This document shows positions 1 to 4,472 of a stretch of DNA of 5,522 bases, in pieces. The position numbers were made by a program, and so were the translations under genes. The notes below the pieces were generated by a model that did not search any database, was not told the DNA's origin, and saw nothing but the letters and a program-made list of their open reading frames with translations. The DNA is from a bacterium (GTDB taxonomy: Bacteria; Cyanobacteriota; Vampirovibrionia; Gastranaerophilales; Gastranaerophilaceae): the NCBI GenBank assembly GCA_024408905.1, contig JAKSUP010000107.1, positions 1-5,522 of the forward strand, written 5' to 3'. The first letter of the stretch is position 1, and each line of letters starts with the position of its first letter.

Positions 1-379
1 CAATATCATAAGCCGGGTCTACTTTCATACCTTTGTTTTCGAAAAAGTCGTAACACCTTTTGACATCATCAACACTTTGATAACTGGAATTGTCAGGATT
101 TTTAGCTGCATTTCTTGTTACAAGGACTAATGGCGTAAAGCGACTTTCTTTTTCAAATAAATCATATAAAGATTGGCATTTCCATTTTGTTTCGTCATAA
201 ATGTAGAAAACGACTTTTAAGTTTTTTTTGTTTTTTAATTTTTTGATAACTTTAGGGTAATTATTTTTTATATAAGACATATTTTGGGATATTTTTTTGT
301 TATAAAAAAACTCCTTTAGTTCCTCATTCCCCAATATTTTATATAAAATACTTCCGATTTTTTCGTATGGTATAAACAT
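1..379 (-). CDS. CDP-glycerol glycerophosphotransferase-like protein, N-terminal part (truncated by window edge)
   Basis: An open frame reads from ATG at 379 down to base 1 without a stop, giving 126 codons of an incomplete protein. An in-frame TGA lies two codons upstream, so this ATG is the first possible start. Residues 1-50 are Lys/Asn/Tyr-rich. Residues 54-90 then give a hydrophobic beta-strand (LKVVFYIYDETKW), a helix (QSLYDLFEKESRF) and a second strand (TPLVLVTRN), followed by FFENKGMKVDPAYD at 112-125. By memory this order resembles the start of the GT-B type fold in CDP-glycerol:polyol glycerophosphotransferase-like proteins, which build teichoic-acid-like or capsule polymers. The catalytic C-terminal half is outside the window, so the function is inferred. 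No Shine-Dalgarno site is visible, and a -10-like box ends six bases before the ATG. It could instead be another GT-B glycosyltransferase. Confidence 0.65.
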   Translation of the reverse strand, partial: MFIPYEKIGSILYKILGNEELKEFFYNKKISQNMSYIKNNYPKVIKKLKNKKNLKVVFYIYDETKWKCQSLYDLFEKESRFTPLVLVTRNAAKNPDNSSYQSVDDVKRCYDFFENKGMKVDPAYDI

Positions 380-385
380 AGTTCA

Positions 386-414
386 ATTTTAAAGAAATTT
401 TTTGATTAAGTCAA
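386..414 (-). promoter_or_regulatory. Candidate promoter of the leftward 1-379 gene
   Basis: Reading leftward, TTGACT (414-409) is followed by a 17-base spacer and TAAAAT (391-386). Only six bases separate this -10 box from the ATG at 379, so transcription would begin at or next to the start codon. That fits the lack of a Shine-Dalgarno site. Seen in sequence; activity is inferred. Confidence 0.5.
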
Positions 415-444
415 TTGACAACGCTTTGTTATTTATAAGATAAT
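415..444 (+). promoter_or_regulatory. Candidate promoter of the DUF1836 gene
   Basis: A perfect TTGACA (415-420) is followed by an 18-base spacer and GATAAT (439-444). A TATAAG at 434-439 also exists, but at 13 bases it is too close to the -35. The predicted RNA start, near 451, would fall inside the AAGGAG ribosome site (446-451), so the exact -10 box is uncertain. The -35 box directly abuts the leftward -35 box, and together they form the palindrome GTCAATTGAC (410-419). Confidence 0.45.
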
Positions 445-453
445 TAAGGAGCT

Positions 454-978
454 ATGACAAATTTTGATAGGGAAAACAATAATAAAAAATTTACGGACTT
501 TCAGTTTTCGATGTTTGAAGAATTTCCTGATGATTACGAAGTTTATATGGATAAACTTATCACAATTCTCGATAAATCGTTAGCTATTTTTCAAATTCCG
601 GAAGATGAAAAAATAATTACCCCAACAATGGTAAATAATTATGTGAAATTTAAAGTTATTCCACCCCCGAATAAAAAGAAATATTCTAAAATACACATGC
701 GATATCTTTTTGTTATCGGTGTTTTAAAAAGTGTATTAAGTATCGGCGAAGTTGCAACCTTGATACAGAGACAAATGGAAGAATATCCTTTGGAGATTGC
801 GTTCAATTTTTTTGTCATAGAGCTTGCGAACGCCTTAAAAGTTACTTTTGGCGATAGAGATTTCGCTCTTGCAAATAGCGAAAAAGAGAAAACTCCTCTT
901 TCAAAACTTGTGCGTTCAGCACTTTTATCCTTTGCTAATAAAATATATGTAAAATATTATCTGCATAAAGCAGATTAA
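454..978 (+). CDS. DUF1836 family protein, putative transcriptional regulator
   Basis: This is a 174-residue protein with the pattern of the DUF1836 family: an acidic, aromatic N-terminal segment (FQFSMFEEFPDDYEVYMDKLITILDK, about 18-43), then ITPTMVNNYVKFKVIPPP (55-72), KKKYSKIHMRYLFVIGVLKSVLSIGEV (74-100) and a helical C-terminus. The TPTMVNNYVK...PPP..KKYS core looks like a MerR-type winged helix in which the helix-turn-helix is followed by a wing, so DNA binding is likely. By memory, Bacillus YkrK is a family member and acts as a repressor; the target here is unknown. The ATG at 454 follows AAGGAG with only two bases between, a short spacing, but there is no better start. There is no signal peptide or membrane segment. 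It is transcribed divergently from the 1-379 gene and could control that promoter or its own. Confidence 0.85.
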   Translation: MTNFDRENNNKKFTDFQFSMFEEFPDDYEVYMDKLITILDKSLAIFQIPEDEKIITPTMVNNYVKFKVIPPPNKKKYSKIHMRYLFVIGVLKSVLSIGEVATLIQRQMEEYPLEIAFNFFVIELANALKVTFGDRDFALANSEKEKTPLSKLVRSALLSFANKIYVKYYLHKAD

Positions 979-1022
979 TGGAGTGCAACATTCTATATAT
1001 TTTGTTGTAAATTTTTTATAAT

Positions 1023-1054
1023 AAAAAGGGGCGAGATAAATCTCGCCCCTTTTT
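1023..1054. terminator. Bidirectional intrinsic terminator
   Basis: A perfect 14-bp inverted repeat (1023-1036 with 1041-1054, a GGGGCGAGA core flanked by A and T runs) has the four-base loop TAAA. The A run on the left and T run on the right give a U-tract in both directions. It therefore ends both the rightward DUF1836 gene and the leftward LysM-like gene, whose stop codons lie 45 and 10 bases away. It is one of the few GC-rich stretches in the window. Confidence 0.95.
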
Positions 1055-1063
1055 ATTTATTTG

Positions 1064-1585
1064 CTAATCATAATCAATTGGAACTTCATTTATATAAATA
1101 TATTCCCCCGGTTTTATAGGAACATCATCGCCATAAACTTCTTCATCAAAACATCTGAAATTCACATTCATTAACTTTGACATTTCGTTCCAAATCTGTG
1201 TATCAGTCGGATTTTCAACTCCTTTATCAATTAATAAATCTGTAGCTATCTTCCAATAAGAATCCCCTTCTTTAACAATAAGTCCACCTTCTTCGTTTAA
1301 CGGTCGTAAAAGTTGTTTTGCAGGTAAAACATCTGAGGTACTTAATGTATCAGCAGGAGTTACTACATTCTCAATTGGTTGAGATGCATCAATTTTTATT
1401 TGTTCGTTATTATTTTTACCACCTCTGCAAGCTAACAAACCCAAAGTAACAGCCATTGTTGATGCTGCATAAATACCTGCAGCTTTCAAACCACGTTTAA
1501 CATTTACACCTGTTTCTTTTTGAACCGGTTTTACAAATCTTTGGTATCTACCTTGAAAACCTACACCATTGATTTTATTTATCAT
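1064..1585 (-). CDS. Single-pass membrane or lipoprotein with C-terminal LysM-like domain
   Basis: This 173-residue protein has three parts. The basic N-terminus (1-34) carries GVGFQGRYQ at 7-15. A hydrophobic segment follows at about 35-52 (AAGIYAASTMAVTLGLLA). After a low-complexity linker, a LysM-like domain runs from about 102 to 166: IVKEGDSYWKIATDLL, a helix (TDTQIWNEMSKLMNVN) and VPIKPGEYIYI. LysM domains bind peptidoglycan or related N-acetylglucosamine polymers, so the C-terminus is probably in the envelope. LLAC at 50-53 looks like a lipobox, but the 52 residues before the cysteine are unusually long for a lipoprotein signal; a plain membrane anchor is equally possible. The start is firm: AGGAGG lies six bases before the ATG. 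It shares the F-[QK]-G motif with the 439-residue protein at 1993-3312. The partner and substrate are unknown. Confidence 0.8.
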   Translation of the reverse strand: MINKINGVGFQGRYQRFVKPVQKETGVNVKRGLKAAGIYAASTMAVTLGLLACRGGKNNNEQIKIDASQPIENVVTPADTLSTSDVLPAKQLLRPLNEEGGLIVKEGDSYWKIATDLLIDKGVENPTDTQIWNEMSKLMNVNFRCFDEEVYGDDVPIKPGEYIYINEVPIDYD

Positions 1586-1614
1586 TACTTCCCTCCTAAT
1601 ACCTGTGTTTGTCT

Positions 1615-1643
1615 ATTATACTATATATCAGTACTTTATTAAA
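1615..1643 (-). promoter_or_regulatory. Promoter candidate of the LysM-like gene
   Basis: Reading leftward there is a perfect TATAAT (1620-1615), with a weak -35 match TTTAAT (1643-1638) 17 bases upstream. Transcription would start near 1608, giving a leader of about 23 bases that contains the AGGAGG site (1592-1597). The -35 region overlaps that of the divergent transporter gene. Confidence 0.55.
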
Positions 1644-1667
1644 CTCTTTTTGATTTTTTGTTACAAT
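1639..1667 (+). promoter_or_regulatory. Promoter candidate of the SMR transporter gene (leaderless geometry)
   Basis: A -10-like TACAAT (1662-1667) ends six bases before the ATG at 1674. The -35 match at the 17-base spacing is poor (TTAAAC, 1639-1644). RNA would start at about the A of the ATG. No Shine-Dalgarno site is present upstream, which fits leaderless translation. Confidence 0.4.
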
Positions 1668-1673
1668 TAAACT

Positions 1674-1991
1674 ATGGAATGGTTATATTTATTAATAGCA
1701 ACAGTATTTGAAATCGGCTGGCCATACAGCATGAAAATGGCTTCTCTAGGTAGCCATAAACTGATATGGATAGCTTGTGCAGTTATTGCAATGGGACTTA
1801 GTGGAGTATTTTTATATTTCGCACAAAAACACATACCTGTTGGAACAGCATACGCAATATGGACAGGGCTTGGTGCTGCTTGCACATTCCTTATCGGAGT
1901 ATATGTATTTCATGATACCCTAAACCCATTAAGATTTTTGGGCGTATTATTAATTATTACAGGCGTTATATTTCTTAAACTCGGAAACTAA
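1674..1991 (+). CDS. gdx: Small multidrug resistance family transporter, Gdx/SugE (guanidinium exporter) type
   Basis: This is a 105-residue, four-helix membrane protein of the usual SMR length, with helices at about 2-20, 29-50, 57-79 and 86-102. Such proteins work as antiparallel dimers that exchange protons for a cationic substrate through a glutamate in helix 1. Here that is Glu13 in FEIGWP, with Trp16 after it, a spacing typical of the Gdx/SugE branch rather than EmrE. The helix 3 signature PVGTAYAIWTGLGA (55-68) is also Gdx-like, and Ser43, Tyr60 and Trp63 match the binding-site residues described for Gdx, shifted by one. Guanidinium export is thus the best guess; other small cations are possible. 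No guanidine riboswitch is recognisable upstream. The start has no Shine-Dalgarno site, but the frame begins with the typical MEWLYLLIA. Its stop is one base from the stop of the convergent neighbour. Confidence 0.9.
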   Translation: MEWLYLLIATVFEIGWPYSMKMASLGSHKLIWIACAVIAMGLSGVFLYFAQKHIPVGTAYAIWTGLGAACTFLIGVYVFHDTLNPLRFLGVLLIITGVIFLKLGN

Positions 1992-1992
1992 C

Positions 1993-3312
1993 TTAAACAA
2001 TAACACCTTCTTTTATGAGTTCTTCCCTAATTCTTTTCTTAGTTTCAAATTCGGTATCATCATTTTTTGTAAACCTTTTTAAAAGCATTAGAGCCGGAGT
2101 TAGTACACCAAGAGCAAATATTGATGAGAAAATATTCATCTTTATTGAACCTCTTTTGAGTTTCTTAACTCCCTTAAAGAACTGTTCTGTTGTTTCTCCT
2201 TTCTTCAAAGCTTCTTTATACTGTTCATAAAGCTTACTAATCTTATCATTTATTCCCTCTACCTCTTTAAGGTCGATAAATTTTCTCGTGTCAATTTTTT
2301 CTGTGTCTTTATAAAGTTTAATTATATCTGATTTTTTTGCTACTTTAACTATCATATTTTCAGGATTTTTGTGCAAAAATTCATATAACTCAACAGAATT
2401 TTTAGCTGTTTCAGCACCACTTTGCGCAGGCTTAATGTCTGCAAATTGTTTTAAACATTTTGCTATAGAACCGTCTTCGAATGATTTTTTTAATAAATCA
2501 TCTTCCAAGACTCTTGCATCAAGCCCGATAGACTTGTTGAATTTTTTATTGGCACGATTTTCCATTAATTGTTGAATTTTACCACCCAAATAATACATAA
2601 AGAAAAGCAACGAACCTTCTTTTATTGCATATCCGGCAAATTCTTGAGGGTTTCTTGAATTTTTTAACCTTTCGTATGTAATACTACCATCAAGTATCCA
2701 CATATTTCTTACAGGGTCAAAGGCAAAATATTCAATAGCTTTTTCTATCCCTTTTCCTCCTTTAAAAGAAGGTGAAGATGGATTTTTTGTATCACAATTT
2801 TCATTTTCCGAAGCTTTTTTCTCGTTATACTCTTTTATTAAATTCTCCCTTATCTTTTTATCTGTGTATTTTTGCTTAAAAGCCGTAAGCAAAACGTAGC
2901 TCGTAATAGCTAAACCTGTCGAAACAAAGAATTTTGCAGAGGTCGTATGTTTAAATAATTTCTTCTTATTTATAATATTTTCAATCTCCTTTTTAACGGT
3001 TTCATCAGGAGCAAATTCTTTAACTTTCTCTAATACAGCCTTATCCTTAAAATTTCTTGCATCAAACTTTGAGTCCAAACCAAAAGCTTTGAATACCACA
3101 AGGTCGAATAATTTTTTAAATGCAGGAATGCCGAAAAGCCATATAACTTCGGTTCCAAGTTCATCTATAAGTCTATCATGTCCTTCTTCTTTCCCTGTAA
3201 CAAAAGATCCTGCAGTCATGCCGGCAGCTGATGACAAATCTTTGACTGCCAAAGGAATAAGGGAAGATGGGTTTCCTAATGTAGAATATATTTTAGCAAC
3301 ATTTATCGGCAT
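1993..3312 (-). CDS. Unknown multi-pass membrane protein with internal duplication and SFKGG motif
   Basis: I do not recognise a named family in this 439-residue protein. Hydrophobic segments lie at about 53-74 (EVIWLFGIPAFKKLFDLVVF), 127-145 (FFVSTGLAITSYVLLTAF), 232-246 (GSLLFFMYYLGGKI) and 394-412 (IFSSIFALGVLTPALMLL). Long Lys/Glu-rich helical stretches separate them. After the second and fourth segments comes nearly the same motif, KKIRENLIKE (152-161) and KKRIREELIKE (425-435), which suggests two related halves. PSFKGG at 181-186 sits in the linker between them. The ATG at 3312 follows an AAGGTGGGG ribosome site, but at a long spacing of 11 bases. That site lies inside a 17-codon leader ORF ending four bases before the ATG, so coupling is likely. 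In the main frame, TAA upstream rules out a longer N-terminus. It is probably a lineage-restricted envelope protein, with function unknown. Confidence 0.85.
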   Translation of the reverse strand: MPINVAKIYSTLGNPSSLIPLAVKDLSSAAGMTAGSFVTGKEEGHDRLIDELGTEVIWLFGIPAFKKLFDLVVFKAFGLDSKFDARNFKDKAVLEKVKEFAPDETVKKEIENIINKKKLFKHTTSAKFFVSTGLAITSYVLLTAFKQKYTDKKIRENLIKEYNEKKASENENCDTKNPSSPSFKGGKGIEKAIEYFAFDPVRNMWILDGSITYERLKNSRNPQEFAGYAIKEGSLLFFMYYLGGKIQQLMENRANKKFNKSIGLDARVLEDDLLKKSFEDGSIAKCLKQFADIKPAQSGAETAKNSVELYEFLHKNPENMIVKVAKKSDIIKLYKDTEKIDTRKFIDLKEVEGINDKISKLYEQYKEALKKGETTEQFFKGVKKLKRGSIKMNIFSSIFALGVLTPALMLLKRFTKNDDTEFETKKRIREELIKEGVIV

Positions 3313-3316
3313 AATA

Positions 3317-3370
3317 CTACAAACCCCACCTTAAATTCATGAGTTTCTTAGAATATTTATTATTTATCAT
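3317..3370 (-). CDS. 17-residue leader ORF upstream of the 439-residue membrane protein
   Basis: ATG at 3370-3368 begins the short frame MINNKYSKKLMNLRWGL, ending in TAG at 3319-3317. It has the better ribosome site of the two starts, GGAAGG (3381-3376) five bases before the ATG. The TAG is four bases from the ATG of the 439-residue gene in another frame, and the purine-rich AAGGTGGGG used by that gene is translated as codons of the leader. The arrangement suggests translational coupling or reinitiation. The peptide is basic, has no membrane segment, and shows no run of one amino acid that would suggest classic attenuation. It was found by reading the sequence; conservation is untested, and chance is possible at this length. 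Confidence 0.5.
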   Translation of the reverse strand: MINNKYSKKLMNLRWGL

Positions 3371-3426
3371 TTCGACCTTCCTTTCTTTTTAAGTCTCTAA
3401 AAAATATAAATTGCGCTATTTAACAA

Positions 3427-3449
3427 AAAAGTTTACAAAAAGTTTACAA
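3427..3449. repeat. Two tandem copies of an 11-bp unit, GTTTACAAAAA type
   Basis: AAAAGTTTACA occurs at 3427-3437 and again at 3438-3448 (sharing A3437 at the edge), so the motif repeats at an 11-base interval, about one helical turn. Read leftward it is TTGTAAACTTT twice. It lies some 60 bases upstream of the leader ORF start and could be an operator for the 439-residue gene. It may equally be simple AT-rich sequence. Confidence 0.45.
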
Positions 3450-3462
3450 TTTAATACATATA

Positions 3463-3496
3463 AAAAAGAAGCCCCAACATCGTGAGGCTTCTTTTT
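3463..3496 (-). terminator. Intrinsic terminator of rpoZ
   Basis: An 11-bp stem pairs 3463-3473 with 3486-3496 (GAAGCC / GGCTTC core flanked by A and T runs). The 12-base loop can add two more inner pairs. Read leftward, the stem ends in six T. It starts 18 bases after the rpoZ stop and keeps rpoZ transcription from entering the 439-residue gene downstream. Confidence 0.85.
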
Positions 3497-3514
3497 CAGT
3501 CTTTAAAACTTATA

Positions 3515-3757
3515 CTATCCGACCAGTTCTGTATCGTCTGATTCGGAAGCCTTCACCATAATAGCGTGTTCAACAGGATTTTCTTTTTTATAAGAACTTT
3601 CTTGAACAACTTCTTCGAATCCGAACTCATCTCGGGCTTTTTTCATTTGTGTTTCATCAACTAATTTTTTAGCTAATTCAGCTACTTCATATACTAATTT
3701 GTATCTGTTTTCTGAATTTTCGTTTAATTCCCATGCTATTTTAACAATTTGATCCAT
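3515..3757 (-). CDS. rpoZ: DNA-directed RNA polymerase omega subunit
   Basis: This is an 80-residue protein of typical omega length. The core motif NRYKLVYEVAELAKKLVDE (17-35) matches the conserved omega helix NRYxLVxxVAxxAK. KENPVEHAIMVKASESDDTELVG (58-80) matches the C-terminal helix with its Pro-Val and Ala-Ile positions, and the ending resembles cyanobacterial omega, which ends in DELTQPEIIG. Omega binds the beta-prime subunit and helps assemble and stabilise RNA polymerase. The linker between the two helices (residues 36-57, acidic and basic mixed) is not one I can match. The ATG follows AGAGG at six bases. The gene stands alone, with its own promoter (3794-3822) and terminator (3463-3496). 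The assignment comes from motif recall, and the sequence is divergent. Confidence 0.75.
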   Translation of the reverse strand: MDQIVKIAWELNENSENRYKLVYEVAELAKKLVDETQMKKARDEFGFEEVVQESSYKKENPVEHAIMVKASESDDTELVG

Positions 3758-3793
3758 TTTTGACCTCTTTGATTAAGATATTAACCTTTATTA

Positions 3794-3822
3794 ATAATAT
3801 AACCAAAAAAATTATTTGTCTA
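3794..3822 (-). promoter_or_regulatory. Promoter of rpoZ
   Basis: Reading leftward, TAGACA (3822-3817), a 17-base spacer and TATTAT (3799-3794) make a good sigma-70 type promoter. RNA would start near 3787, about 30 bases before the rpoZ ATG. The -35 box abuts the inverted repeat at 3822-3838. Confidence 0.7.
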
Positions 3823-3838
3823 GGGTTATCGAAACCCT
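3822..3838. promoter_or_regulatory. Inverted repeat AGGGTT-N5-AACCCT next to the rpoZ promoter
   Basis: A perfect 6-bp dyad (3822-3827 and 3833-3838) with a five-base centre touches the first base of the rpoZ -35 box. It lacks a T run on either side, so it is not a terminator. It could be a protein-binding site acting on rpoZ. I do not recognise the consensus. Confidence 0.4.
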
Positions 3839-3873
3839 GTCATATAGACTACCATGGAGTTTTGTTAAGTTTT

Positions 3874-3891
3874 TGTTACAAAAATGTAACA
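3874..3891. promoter_or_regulatory. Palindromic operator candidate TGTTACA-N4-TGTAACA
   Basis: A perfect 7-bp dyad (3874-3880 and 3885-3891) around AAAA has the size and shape of a site for a dimeric helix-turn-helix regulator. It is preceded by two near-tandem copies of AGTTTTGTTA (3858-3867 and 3868-3878). It lies upstream of the 168-residue gene, roughly 25-35 bases before the possible -10 boxes of that gene, which suits an activator site. The regulator is unknown. Confidence 0.45.
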
Positions 3892-3905
3892 CAAAAGGCA
3901 ATTTT

Positions 3906-3936
3906 TTGATGCGCATATACTTTATATAGATATACG
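3906..3936 (+). promoter_or_regulatory. Promoter region of the 168-residue gene (boxes uncertain)
   Basis: TTGATG (3906-3911) is a fair -35 box, with GATATA (3929-3934) at a 17-base spacing. An alternative -10, TATACT (3916-3921), has no good -35 and would need activator help from the palindrome at 3874-3891. Either choice gives a short leader containing AAAGGAG (3945-3951). Confidence 0.4.
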
Positions 3937-3958
3937 AGATATAAAAAGGAGAAAAAAC

Positions 3959-4465
3959 ATGACACCTAAATATGTAACTGTAACATTCAAATCCAATGAT
4001 TCTAGTTTTAATTATTGCCGCAACATACAAATACCTCGTGGTGCTGTAATAACAGGAAATACAGTTAAATACGAAGTTGATAATAATGGTCATCTTCTAA
4101 AAAATGGACAAGCAGTGAACAACAATACTATTGAATTAACAAAGCCACAATTGGCTGCAATTGATACTTTTTCTAAGATTGATGGTAACGAAGATGATAT
4201 AACACCTGAAGAGCTTTGTAATGGTGGTGGTTGGGACATAAGCTCTACTGTTACAAATGCACTCCAAAAATTTAAATCAATATTCAAACTTGCTGATGAA
4301 AAAACTGGAGCAAATTCAGGAGAAGGCCCTTGGGCACATGCAGATTTTGTAAGAGAAGCTACAGAAGCAGAAATGATGGAAGTTCAAAATTCAGAAGACA
4401 ATAGAGCACTAGAAGCAAAATTGCATAGTCACATAGATATTAATTTAGCTAATTGTGAAAAATAA
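3959..4465 (+). CDS. Unknown 168-residue protein with EF-hand-like acidic loop
   Basis: I recognise no family here. The N-terminal half (1-60) is rich in beta-formers: YVTVTFKSND, then NIQIPRGAVITGNTVKYEVDNNGHLLKNGQ. At 64-86, QLAAIDTFSKIDGNEDDITPEEL reads like a helix followed by a calcium-binding type loop (Asp75, Asn77, Asp79, acidic residues at the end). The loop is one residue short of a canonical EF-hand, so calcium binding is only a guess. The C-terminal half is charged and helical (about 128-155). There is no signal peptide or membrane segment, so it is probably cytoplasmic or exported by a route not visible here. The start is firm: AAAGGAG lies seven bases before the ATG. It has its own promoter region with a palindromic site and converges on map, with seven bases between the stops. 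Confidence 0.75.
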   Translation: MTPKYVTVTFKSNDSSFNYCRNIQIPRGAVITGNTVKYEVDNNGHLLKNGQAVNNNTIELTKPQLAAIDTFSKIDGNEDDITPEELCNGGGWDISSTVTNALQKFKSIFKLADEKTGANSGEGPWAHADFVREATEAEMMEVQNSEDNRALEAKLHSHIDINLANCEK

Positions 4466-4472
4466 TTTAATA

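Noticed and set aside
986..1017. Second terminator: CAACA/TGTTG hairpin followed by six T
   Set aside because: The stem is only five pairs, with one possible G-U pair and a 12-base loop. The strong hairpin at 1023-1054 explains termination.
1667..1885. 72-residue minus-strand frame inside the transporter gene
   Set aside because: It is antisense to a clear SMR gene, and its codon content mirrors that gene.
2015..2575. Rightward open frames antisense to the 439-residue gene
   Set aside because: Their Ser/Phe/Leu-rich products are complements of the Lys/Glu-rich coding strand; they have no ribosome sites.
3427..3449. CRISPR-like direct repeats
   Set aside because: There are only two copies of an 11-base AT-rich unit without spacers; no array structure.
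3812..4093. 93-residue open frame on the minus strand across the rpoZ / orphan gene gap
   Set aside because: It overlaps the well-supported rightward gene and the promoter region, its Cys/Tyr/Ile-rich product looks like translated noise, and it has no ribosome site.
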